64,000 nucleotides of DNA, taken from assembly GCA_031296325.1 (NCBI GenBank), contig JARLFY010000025.1, forward strand, positions 28,844-92,843. The letters are read 5' to 3'. Both the position numbers and the translations under genes were made by a program. Below the pieces are notes generated by a model. That model was given only the letters and a program-made list of their open reading frames with translations, did no database searches and was not told where the DNA came from. The stretch is from Acidobacteriaceae bacterium. GTDB lineage: Bacteria > Acidobacteriota > Terriglobia > Terriglobales > Acidobacteriaceae. Below, one piece after another: positions 31,067 to 39,675 of this stretch. Every line of letters starts with the position of its first letter. Position 1 is the first letter of the stretch.

Positions 31067-31182
31067 TAGAGCATTTTCTGAATTGCTATAGACCAAGAAT
31101 GAATTGTCATTCTGAGCGTAGCGAAGAATCCCCGCATTTTGCTCGATCCACGACGGTCTACACCATTACAGAAAATGCTCTA
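31067..31182 (+). repeat. Family A repeat, cleanest terminal inverted repeats (116 bp)
   Basis: TAGAGCATTTTCTGAATTGCTATAGACC ... GGTCTACACCATTACAGAAAATGCTCTA. Confidence 0.9.
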
Positions 31183-31617
31183 GTCGTGCAACGCCGCTTC
31201 AAAGCGCTGGAGCGCTGCATCCGACCAGGCGTGGCTGTCCTTGCGCCAGATCTCGCCCGGTTCGGCGACGAAGTTGGGGAAGTCCATGCGGCAGTATCCG
31301 CAGCGCGCCGCGAAGTCGTAGAGCGCCTGCGCCACGCCGTCGAGATACAGCACGGCCTGCATCCCATCGCGCGACCACTCGACCGCCGCAGTTCGCTCGG
31401 ACGTGGGCCGCTGTAGCTTCTTGTCGCTGGTCGCCAACGCATTGACGTTGTAGAGCAGCATGGCGTCGAGCAGAGCCGCCTCCTGCGTCTGGTGCGAGCG
31501 GTCGCAGGCGTAGAAGTAGCCCGCAACCCCCTCGTCCTCGAAGACCACAGTCCACGGAACCGTCGGCGAGTCCGAAGAGAGAAATGCGCGACCGGGAGTA
31601 AAAGTTAGCGACTGCAT
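31180..31617 (-). CDS. Small hypothetical protein (possibly DUF2251-like)
   Basis: 145 aa MQSLTFTPGRAFLSSDSPTVPWTVVFEDEGVAGYFYACDR...; start at 31615-31617. Confidence 0.55.
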   Translation of the reverse strand: MQSLTFTPGRAFLSSDSPTVPWTVVFEDEGVAGYFYACDRSHQTQEAALLDAMLLYNVNALATSDKKLQRPTSERTAAVEWSRDGMQAVLYLDGVAQALYDFAARCGYCRMDFPNFVAEPGEIWRKDSHAWSDAALQRFEAALHD

Positions 31618-31754
31618 AGCACCTCCTCTCCACAATACACGGCCCACGCACGCGGTACACTCAATGCGGGGCGCAATGGTTGCGCGTCCTCTGTCACAAA
31701 CCAGCACACGAGAGCGCAGACAAGCTTGAAGATCGATCGGCAGACCACCGCAGC

Positions 31755-32804
31755 ATGACCCTTCCCCGCATCCACATCGGACGACCGCAGCGCCTTGCCG
31801 CGCTTCTTCTGCTCGCCTTCTTCGCCGAGTGCCTCTGGATCGTCGCGCACCAGCCGCTCGCGTCGGCGGTTGTCTGCCTGCACGGCGACGGCATCTTCGC
31901 CCAGCGCGTGGTGGAGCTTCCGCTTGCCGCGCTGCATCTGGCGCACTGCGACTCGGCCCGCGCAACGCTTTTTCTGCTCCACGTTCCCTTCGCGCTCTTC
32001 GCGGCCTGGATGGGCGGCGGACTCTGGTGGGTCTCGCGTCGCCTCTTCGGCAACGAGGGCGGCTTCTTTGCGCTGGCTCTCTACTGCTTCTGCCCAGCCG
32101 TCCTGCGTATGGCTACCACGCCGAACAACGATTTGCTGGCGGTCTGGGGACTCTACGGGCTGGTCTACACCGCGATGGGCGTGGCCCACGCCATGCAGAG
32201 TCCGCGGCGCAAGTGGCGTCCGCGCATCGCTCTGTTGACCCTTGCTCTGGGACTCACCGCAGCGGCACATCTGCTGGCCGCCGTTGCAGGCCTCCTCGCC
32301 GCCATCGCCTTCATGATGTACCTTGCGGAAGGCCGCCGCAAGACGGCTCTACAGATTCTCGCCTTCGCCGCGATGGGCGCGCTTGCAATCCTCTTCGCTG
32401 CCTATGGATTCCATCCCGCCGCACTCCGTTTCGCACTCCCCGGCGGAGCCATGCGCCTCTCGCTTGCAGGCCCGCAGAGCTTCGCCAACAACAAGGCGAA
32501 CCTGCCCATCCTGATCGCGACCGGCGTTGCCGCTCTGCTCTACCTCGGCACACGTCGCAGCCGCTACTTCGGCAACACTGCGCCGCTGTTGATGGTCTTT
32601 GCACTGGCGCCGCTGGCTGTCGGCAGTCAGATTGCCAGCGCGCCGTGGCTCTGGGCGCTGCCGTTTCTCTTCACCTTCCTCGGCGGAGTCTTTGCTGATG
32701 CGCTCGAAACCAGCAAGCGAAATCTCTTTCTGGTTCTGGTCGGCGCGATCCTCAGCGCGCAAGCGGTCTTCTGCCTCGCTGCGCTCCCATCGCTGGCGCG
32801 CTAA
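31755..32804 (+). CDS. Multi-pass membrane protein (glycosyltransferase family 39-like, PMT-like)
   Basis: Repeated hydrophobic helices; LWWVSRRLFGNEGGFFALALYCFCPAVLRMATTPNNDLLAVWGLYGLVY. Confidence 0.6.
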   Translation: MTLPRIHIGRPQRLAALLLLAFFAECLWIVAHQPLASAVVCLHGDGIFAQRVVELPLAALHLAHCDSARATLFLLHVPFALFAAWMGGGLWWVSRRLFGNEGGFFALALYCFCPAVLRMATTPNNDLLAVWGLYGLVYTAMGVAHAMQSPRRKWRPRIALLTLALGLTAAAHLLAAVAGLLAAIAFMMYLAEGRRKTALQILAFAAMGALAILFAAYGFHPAALRFALPGGAMRLSLAGPQSFANNKANLPILIATGVAALLYLGTRRSRYFGNTAPLLMVFALAPLAVGSQIASAPWLWALPFLFTFLGGVFADALETSKRNLFLVLVGAILSAQAVFCLAALPSLAR

Positions 32805-32899
32805 GTCGGCTTCGAAAATTCCCCAGAATTTTCTTGGGGATAAACAGGCTGCGGAAAACTCATCCTATCGGAAGTGGAATTCACGCGCTGATTGTGATG

Positions 32900-33022
32900 C
32901 CGTGTGCCCCATCCATCGCGGTTTCATCAGCGATGGGTGGGAGGGATACAGTTTGCACCACAAGCCGCTGGTTTTTCCGTTGTCGTAGCCTATTGTTTGT
33001 TTGTCATTCCGCAGCGAAGGGA
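32900..33022 (+). repeat. Family D-B composite repeat
   Basis: TGTGCCCCATCCATCGCGGTTTCATCAGCGATGGGTGGGAGGGATACAG... TTTGTCATTCCGCAGCGAAGGG. Confidence 0.75.
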
Positions 33023-33024
33023 AA

Positions 33025-33101
33025 TGGTGCGCCCGAGAAGATTCGAACTTCTGACCTACAGCTTCGGAGGCTGCCGCTCTATCCAGCTGAGCTACGGGCG
33101 C
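33025..33101 (-). tRNA. tRNA-Arg (anticodon CCG), CCA encoded
   Basis: Reverse complement GCGCCCGTAGCTCAGCTGGATAGAGCGGCAGCCTCCGAAGCTGTAGGTCAGAAGTTCGAATCTTCTCGGGCGCACCA. Confidence 0.95.
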
Positions 33102-33235
33102 ATACAGAAAGATTAGCATGGAGCGTCGCAGATCGCATCTGGAGCGATGGATTCTGACTGCGCGCATCCAAAAGGGCGAATTGTTTTGCTGGAGAATCGC
33201 AGACCTCTTCCTCTCAACCGTGAAAGAATAGAGGC

Positions 33236-34420
33236 ATGAGTCTGTTTAGTTCCATCTACGCAGAGAGGGATGCTGAGATTCGCAGCATCCTGACGAGTGT
33301 TCGTTGCCCATCGCTACAACGTGTCGAGGAGATTCTGGCAAAGAGCCAGTCCTCCGTCCCTGAGGCTCCGAGCCTCGCCGAACTCGCCGAGCTTTTGCAG
33401 ATTGGCGTAACCGAAGGCGCAGACGAGCAGGTTGAACTGCTGCGCGCACACACTCGCAAGCACTGGCGCGCGCCCAGCGGAAACACCCTGCGCTACGTCT
33501 CCCCGATCTACGTCTCCAGCTTCTGCGTCGATGCCTGCCCATACTGCAACTTCTCCGCGCTACGCAAGGATACGGTGCGTCATCGCCTGAGCCTCGACGA
33601 ACTCGACCGCGAGATCGAACTGGTTCTGGCCCGCGACGCCCGCGTTATCGAACTGGTTTACGCCACCGATCCGGAGTACGACACCAAGGCTCTGGTGCGC
33701 GACGTCTCCCGCGCCGTGCGTGCGGTCGAGAATATCGAAGGCGGCGGAGTCCTGCTCTGCACCGAGTATCTGCCCAGCGAGACCTATCAGGCTCTCGCCG
33801 ACGCCGGTCTGCGCGGCATTGTGCAGTGGGATGAGACGCTCGACGAGCAGGCCTACAATCGCTGGCACTCCGCCAGCCCGCGCAAGGCCAACTTCCACGC
33901 CCGTCTGGACAATCATGACCGCGCCATGTCCGCCGGTTTAGATGTCGCCCATGGAGCGCTCTTCGGTCTGGCCGACTTCCGCTACGACGCGCTGATGCAG
34001 GTCGCCCGCGCCCGCTACTTCGCCGAAGCCTACGGTCGCGGCCCGTTCGTCATGGGAACGGCGCGACTCAAGCCTATCGGCGGAAAAGAGCTGCATCTCA
34101 GCACCACGGTCAGCGACCGCGCCCACGAGAACGCTCTGACGACCTACAAGATCGCTCTGCCGCAGGCTGGACGCTGGCTACAGACCCGCGAGACCTTCGA
34201 GATGAACCTGCGCAACCTGCTCGACAATGACGTGTTCACCTACTCCTGCGGAGACGTGCAGCCGGGTGGATACGCACAGATCAAAACCACCTCCATTGCG
34301 GGAGCGCAGTTTGGCGTCAACGAGCTGGAACGCAACTACGTCGACAACGAGCTGGCCAAACTGGGCTTCAAGATCAACTACGGCTGGATGTCCCCGGCCA
34401 GAACCCTTGCCGCTCGCTGA
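33236..34420 (+). CDS. thiH: 2-iminoacetate synthase (radical SAM)
   Basis: YVSPIYVSSFCVDACPYCNFSA radical SAM CxxxCxxC; ETYQALADAGLRGIVQWDETLDEQAY. Confidence 0.9.
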   Translation: MSLFSSIYAERDAEIRSILTSVRCPSLQRVEEILAKSQSSVPEAPSLAELAELLQIGVTEGADEQVELLRAHTRKHWRAPSGNTLRYVSPIYVSSFCVDACPYCNFSALRKDTVRHRLSLDELDREIELVLARDARVIELVYATDPEYDTKALVRDVSRAVRAVENIEGGGVLLCTEYLPSETYQALADAGLRGIVQWDETLDEQAYNRWHSASPRKANFHARLDNHDRAMSAGLDVAHGALFGLADFRYDALMQVARARYFAEAYGRGPFVMGTARLKPIGGKELHLSTTVSDRAHENALTTYKIALPQAGRWLQTRETFEMNLRNLLDNDVFTYSCGDVQPGGYAQIKTTSIAGAQFGVNELERNYVDNELAKLGFKINYGWMSPARTLAAR

Positions 34421-34524
34421 ACAAAGGTGCCCCAGAAGGAATAATATTTCCGCTCGTCATGCATGAATTTGCATGCCGTTTTATAGCGCCATTGCTTTCA
34501 TAAGCTGTTTCTCTAATATCAGTT

Positions 34525-34540
34525 TGGCCATCTTCTTGCT
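34525..34540 (+). promoter_or_regulatory. Candidate sigma-54 (-24/-12) promoter upstream of PEP-CTERM gene
   Basis: TGGCCATCTTCTTGCT: GG-N10-GC spacing, TGGC and TTGCT match consensus TGGCACG-N4-TTGCW. Confidence 0.45.
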
Positions 34541-34678
34541 GCATACAGTGGACGACCTTCCAGTTGCGCTAAAGCTGTTTTCCCTGGCCGCAATTTCGGA
34601 AGGCCATGTCCGCTGGCCGGTTTCCGTTCACGCTGTCGCCATGACAGCGAACTGGACGACAGCCAGAGAGGAGATGGT

Positions 34679-35290
34679 ATGAAAAAGAGCATCTTTCTTC
34701 TGAGCGCGGCAATTATTCTTCTGGGGATGAGCGCTACCACTGCACTCGCTAATTCCGTAGAAAACCTGACAGATCCCTTTGTAAACGGTCCGGCTGGCGT
34801 AACCACTGCAAACACCTACTCTGGACTGGTCTGGATTGATATAACCGGAGTTGGACAAGCCGCAGGAACGCAGTACAGCGACGCGTTCTATGTCTACACA
34901 AATAGCAGTGGAACTAACCTTACCGGAACCGGCTGCCCGGCAGGTCAAGACAATGTTTCCTGTCCGTGGCATTTTACCGGCGGCGTATATAACTGGGTAT
35001 TGCAGATTGATGGCCAGGATCCACTGAATAATCCGACTGACTACAGTATCGTGGCCGGTAGTCTTCAATACAACCCGCTGCACGATTACGTCTTTGAGAT
35101 CAATTTATTCACCCCGGGTCCGATCACCTTTGGGGTTGCGGATCTCAATACGGGAGACAACACCGGAAGTTACAATATTTCCCTGATTGAAGCGACTCCA
35201 GAGCCAGAAACGCTTCTGCTTCTTGCCACGGGTTTTGTTGGACTCGCAGTCTTCTGGAGGAAGATTCAGCCAAGCCTGAATGCTCTGTAG
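34679..35290 (+). CDS. PEP-CTERM sorting-domain secreted protein
   Basis: Signal peptide MKKSIFLLSAAIILLGMSATTALA; C-terminus TPEPETLLLLATGFVGLAVFWRKIQPSL (PEP + TM + basic tail). Confidence 0.8.
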   Translation: MKKSIFLLSAAIILLGMSATTALANSVENLTDPFVNGPAGVTTANTYSGLVWIDITGVGQAAGTQYSDAFYVYTNSSGTNLTGTGCPAGQDNVSCPWHFTGGVYNWVLQIDGQDPLNNPTDYSIVAGSLQYNPLHDYVFEINLFTPGPITFGVADLNTGDNTGSYNISLIEATPEPETLLLLATGFVGLAVFWRKIQPSLNAL

Positions 35291-35407
35291 AGTTTCATTC
35301 ATTTGGGCAATGCGTGCTCTCGAAATCTTGCTGGAAAATTCTTGCAGCCAGCGCCTGTCGTCGGAACGAAGCGAAGTTTGTCTAAAGCAGAGTAAAGTTT
35401 TAGAGAG

Positions 35408-36586
35408 ATGACGAACACGACTCAGTCTGCCCCACTTCGTCCCCGCCGTCTTGGCGCGGCCATGATCGCCGCGATGGTGGCGTTGTCCGCCACGCTGGCT
35501 GTGCCCGTTGCCTGTGCGCAGACTACGCCGCAGCCTCCCGTCGCCCAGTCCTCCGACTCCGATGCAGGCCCCAACAGCGACAACGGTTCCATCGTTATTC
35601 CCCGAAAGAAGGAGTCCAGCGAGCCTCCACCGCCCGCTGCTCCTGCCGAACCGGTGGTCAAGAATCCGGGCGGAGCGGTCTACTCCATGCACATCGATGT
35701 TCCCATGGTGAACCTCGACGTCTCGGTCGTGCTGGATAAAAACCACCAGTTCGTGCCCGGACTGAAGGCGGGAAACTTTCTTGTTCTGGAAGATGGCGTG
35801 GAGCAGAAGGTCGACGCGGTGCGGGTTACGCAGACGCCGATCACAGCGGTCATGCTGCTGGAGTTTGCCTCCAACTCCTACTACTTCATCAACGACATGC
35901 GCAATGCGTCGGACAGCTTCTTCCGAACGCTGCGCCCGGAAGACTACATCGCAGTGATGACCTACGATCTGCGCACCCATGTTCTCTGCGACTTTACCAA
36001 CAACAAGGACGTGATCGCGCAGAGCCTCAACTCGTTGACCATGCCGATGTTCACCGACACCGATCTCTTCGACGCGCTCTACGAGACGCTGGATCGCAGT
36101 ACGCGTATCGAGGGACGCAAGTACATTATTCTGATCGGAACTGGTCGAGACACCTTCTCAAAGATCACACTGGACAGGATTCTGGCCAAGATCAAAGCAA
36201 CGCCCAATGTGACGATCTTCACCATTGGCACCGGCGCGTTGGTCAACCAGTTGAGCGCGGGCGGTGGCATGCGCGAGATGAACTATCTACAGGCGCAGAA
36301 CCAGTTGAAGAGCTTCGCCGCGATGACCGGAGGGCTCAGTTTCTCGCCACTGTTTCAGGGCGAGTTGCCCGACGACTTTGCGCAGATCAACAACTCCATT
36401 CGCAACCAGTATGTGGTCAGCTATCGCCCAACCAACTCTGCCACAGACGGGAGCTTCCGCAAGATCAAGGTGATTCTGGTGGATAACGAGGGCCATCCGC
36501 TCCAGATTCAGGACGAGAAGGGAAGGCCGCAGAAGTACTCCGTCGTGGCTCGCGATGGCTACAAGGCTCGTCTTCCGGTGGAATAG
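35408..36586 (+). CDS. VWFA-related secreted protein (TIGR03436-like), degenerate MIDAS
   Basis: VNLDVSVVLDKNHQFVPGLKAGNFLVLEDGVEQKV; QYVVSYRPTNSATDGSFRKIKVILVD. Confidence 0.8.
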   Translation: MTNTTQSAPLRPRRLGAAMIAAMVALSATLAVPVACAQTTPQPPVAQSSDSDAGPNSDNGSIVIPRKKESSEPPPPAAPAEPVVKNPGGAVYSMHIDVPMVNLDVSVVLDKNHQFVPGLKAGNFLVLEDGVEQKVDAVRVTQTPITAVMLLEFASNSYYFINDMRNASDSFFRTLRPEDYIAVMTYDLRTHVLCDFTNNKDVIAQSLNSLTMPMFTDTDLFDALYETLDRSTRIEGRKYIILIGTGRDTFSKITLDRILAKIKATPNVTIFTIGTGALVNQLSAGGGMREMNYLQAQNQLKSFAAMTGGLSFSPLFQGELPDDFAQINNSIRNQYVVSYRPTNSATDGSFRKIKVILVDNEGHPLQIQDEKGRPQKYSVVARDGYKARLPVE

Positions 36587-36664
36587 GTTGGCTGTTGGAT
36601 GAGCGGCGGCGCGGGAGCAGGGCGGTATGATGATCGCAGAGCAATTCAAACGCTGGGAGTGACG

Positions 36665-37300
36665 ATGCGAGATGAGTTTGTAACCGGGGACTACTTTAGT
36701 TTTTTCTCTCTCCCGAAGAAGCTGGTGGTGGACACGGCTGCGCTGGAGAAGAGCTTCTATGCGCTGAGCCGCAGGCTGCATCCCGATCGCTTCGCCTCCA
36801 GGTCCGCTGCGGAGCAATCCGCCGCGTTGTCCCAGAGTTCGCGTCTCAACGACGCCTATCGCACGCTGAAGGATCCGATTGCGCGTACCGAGTATCTGCT
36901 GAAGCTCGAAGGCGTGGAGATGGAGGAGCAGTCGAAGGCCGCGACTGAGGCTGCGCGCGCGAGTGGCGAGGCCAAGAAGCAGATCGTTCCGGTAGATCTG
37001 CTGGAAGAGGCCTTCGAGCTGAACATGCAGCTTGAAGAGATGCGCATGGCTCGCAAGATGGGAGACGACGACCCACAGTTGCGTCAGGATCTGCTGGCAG
37101 CCAAGTCCAGCTTCGACGCCAAGATGGCCGCAACGCAGGCTGAGTTGGAGACGCTCTGGGTTCGCTGGGACGCAGCCTTTGATGCGGACGATGCTTCAGC
37201 CAAGGCTTCGGCTCGCGATGCCATGGTCGCGCTGCTCAACCGCCGGAGTTATCTGCGCAATCTGGTTCGCGATGTGAACGACGCGCTGGAGCCTGCCTGA
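36665..37300 (+). CDS. hscB: Fe-S cluster co-chaperone HscB
   Basis: DYFSFFSLPKKLVVDTAALEKSFYALSRRLHPDRF (J-domain HPD); SSRLNDAYRTLKDPIARTEYLLKLEG. Confidence 0.9.
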   Translation: MRDEFVTGDYFSFFSLPKKLVVDTAALEKSFYALSRRLHPDRFASRSAAEQSAALSQSSRLNDAYRTLKDPIARTEYLLKLEGVEMEEQSKAATEAARASGEAKKQIVPVDLLEEAFELNMQLEEMRMARKMGDDDPQLRQDLLAAKSSFDAKMAATQAELETLWVRWDAAFDADDASAKASARDAMVALLNRRSYLRNLVRDVNDALEPA

Positions 37301-37327
37301 TTCCGGCGTCTAGTGTTCATTGAAGAA

Positions 37328-37659
37328 TAGGTCGGGCCTTCAGCCCTCGGGAGATTGATGGCCTCATACCTAGGGCTTTGCCCTAGGCCGTATCGACATA
37401 TAGCTCTTTTGTGCTTGCAGTTGTGCTTGCTGTTTGTCATTCCGCAGCCTTTTGTTTGTCATTCCGCAGCGCAGCGGTGGTATCTGCTTTTCGCTCGCAC
37501 CACGAAAATCTATCCCCTTGGGGGGAAATACTATAAAGACAACGGCAAAGACAACCGCAACGGCAAAAGCAGATTCCTCCGCTGCGCTGCGGAATAACAA
37601 ACAAAAGAGAGGCAACAGCAGCGTCACAAAGCAACGTGTATATGTCGATACGCCCTAGG
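37328..37659. repeat. Composite: family C, family B forward, family B reverse, inside a 21-bp inverted repeat
   Basis: CCTAGGCCGTATCGACATATA (37382-37402) versus reverse complement at 37639-37659. Confidence 0.85.
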
Positions 37660-39259
37660 TAATGCTGGCTCCATGCGGAAGTCGCGCTTCCAGCGAAATC
37701 GTACCAGACTCAGAGAGTTCATGGGACGCGGCTATCTTACTGACGTCAGGCAAGGGGACTTCCAGATCAACGCGCGTGCCGTGATGCGGTTGTGTCGTGA
37801 TGGTTAGTTTTCCATTCACCAGACGCGTTCGTTCCTCCATGCCAATCAATCCGAGCCCGCCCTGTCCTTTCACGGCCTTCAGGTTGAAACCATCGCCGTC
37901 ATCCGCGATTCTCAACACGACCGCCCCCTTGAGCCAAGCGACCTTGACTGAGATGTGTTTGGCCGCTGCATGCTTGGCTATATTTTGCAGGCACTCCTGT
38001 GCGACGCGATAGAGGCAGGAGGCTGCTTCACGTGGCACCACGACCGGCGCGGCGTGGCCTGTAAATTTCAGCTCGGCATCAGAGTTCCGCTCAGAAAACT
38101 GATCGCAAAGATCCCGTAGAGAAGCGACGATGCCGAGGTTGTCGATGACGGAGGAGTGCAGTTCGTGCGCAATATGGCGGGTCTCTTCCGAGGTCCTGAC
38201 CACTCGAACCTGTAGCGACTTAAGTCGGCGTCGCATGTTCTCGGGAAGCGGACTGGCCACAAGCGCGCCAATGTCGATGGCCAGCGAAGCAAGTTGCTGG
38301 CAGATCTGATCGTGCAACTCGCGCGAGACCTTGCGATCCTCCTCGTCCTTAGCCGTCAGGAGGCTGGCTGCCAGAGTTTGAATCTCCTGCGTGTGCTGCT
38401 GCGCAACCTGCTCCAGCCGCTTACGTTGGGTGATATCGACCAGAAAGGCGACGGCAAACCTGCCCTCCGCCGTCTCGTAGTTGCTTAGGCCAATTTCGAC
38501 CGGAAAGTTGCTGCCATCCTTGCGGCGGCCGGTGAGATTCGTTCCCGGCCCCATGCGTCGGCTTGGCATCTTGGCAAAGTATTCCTGATAGTGCTCGGAA
38601 TGACGGCCCCGGACGCTCTCTGGAATCAGAATGTCGAGCGGCTGCCCGAGAAGTTCCTCGCGCTGGTAGCCAAACATCATCTCCGTATCGCGATTGACGA
38701 GCACAATCTTGCCATCTGCGCTCACGGCGATGACAGCCTGAGGAGCGGACTCCAGCAAGGAACGAATGGAAGAGGCGTTTTTTTGCGACTCTTGCTGCGC
38801 ATGAACCCTCTCGGTAACGTCTTCCGAAGCGATAAAAATGCCGCCGGTGGTCTCCCCGGAGTCTCCCCATGGCGTGATCTGCCAACTGACCCAGTGCTCC
38901 GAGCCATCCGGCGCAACGTATCTTTCTTCCTGCACGGAGACCGATTCTCCCGCCAGACCCCGACTGTGAGCTAATTTCCAGTCCTCCGGTAGATTCGGGA
39001 AGCATTCGTAGTGACTCTGTGTGAGGAGCTGATCCCGAGTCACGCCGACGCCATCAAGCCAGTGCTGACTTACCTGGACGCACCGCAACTGGCGATCCAG
39101 CATGATGACTCCCACGGGAGCCTGCTCCACAAAGGTGCGTAGAATCTTCAACTCGCGCTCCAGCGCCTGCTCCCTTTCGCTGGCGCTTGTACTCCGACGG
39201 ACATTGCCATTTCCTGTGTGAGTTTTAGAGGGCTGGGGGGCCATAACTTTGGAGGCCAT
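37655..39259 (-). CDS. PAS-domain sensor histidine kinase (HisKA_3/NarL-type)
   Basis: Two PAS domains; KVSRELHDQICQQLASLAIDIGAL; GGLGLIGMEERTRLVNGKLTI ATPase motif. Confidence 0.9.
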   Translation of the reverse strand: MASKVMAPQPSKTHTGNGNVRRSTSASEREQALERELKILRTFVEQAPVGVIMLDRQLRCVQVSQHWLDGVGVTRDQLLTQSHYECFPNLPEDWKLAHSRGLAGESVSVQEERYVAPDGSEHWVSWQITPWGDSGETTGGIFIASEDVTERVHAQQESQKNASSIRSLLESAPQAVIAVSADGKIVLVNRDTEMMFGYQREELLGQPLDILIPESVRGRHSEHYQEYFAKMPSRRMGPGTNLTGRRKDGSNFPVEIGLSNYETAEGRFAVAFLVDITQRKRLEQVAQQHTQEIQTLAASLLTAKDEEDRKVSRELHDQICQQLASLAIDIGALVASPLPENMRRRLKSLQVRVVRTSEETRHIAHELHSSVIDNLGIVASLRDLCDQFSERNSDAELKFTGHAAPVVVPREAASCLYRVAQECLQNIAKHAAAKHISVKVAWLKGAVVLRIADDGDGFNLKAVKGQGGLGLIGMEERTRLVNGKLTITTQPHHGTRVDLEVPLPDVSKIAASHELSESGTISLEARLPHGASIT

Positions 39260-39675
39260 AGGTGAAACCTTTCAGAGGACTAGACAGCAAGATACCACTG
39301 CCAGAACGGGTTTGAGTTCTTGCCGACTGTCAAAGGCCGAATAATATCGCGATCCGCTATGGACAGTACGCCTGTTGCTGTGACAATGTATTCTTGAAAT
39401 AGATCCGGAACACGATCAAGTACGAGGAGGTCTGACCACGCGCCTGAAATCTGGCGCGGCACCCAGAACCTTGTTTGCTCGTCCCCTTGAGTTATGCGAG
39501 ACCGTCCGGTCCAACTCAACAATAATGGCCTATTTCGCACGTTCAGGCCGAATCAACCACAATAGATTTTTGAAAGTCAAAACTAGCGACTGGTTCTACA
39601 ATTAAGAAACCAAACTGCCCACACTGGTGCTACCACTTACACGTAATTGATTACTGGAACGGAGAAAAAAATCCC

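Noticed and set aside
31099-31416. ORF beginning [17 protein letters not shown]
   Set aside because: Translation of a family A repeat fused to antisense of the small gene at 31180-31617.
39280-39540. 86-aa minus-strand ORF upstream of the histidine kinase
   Set aside because: No recognisable domain, no clear ribosome-binding site; most likely non-coding intergenic DNA.
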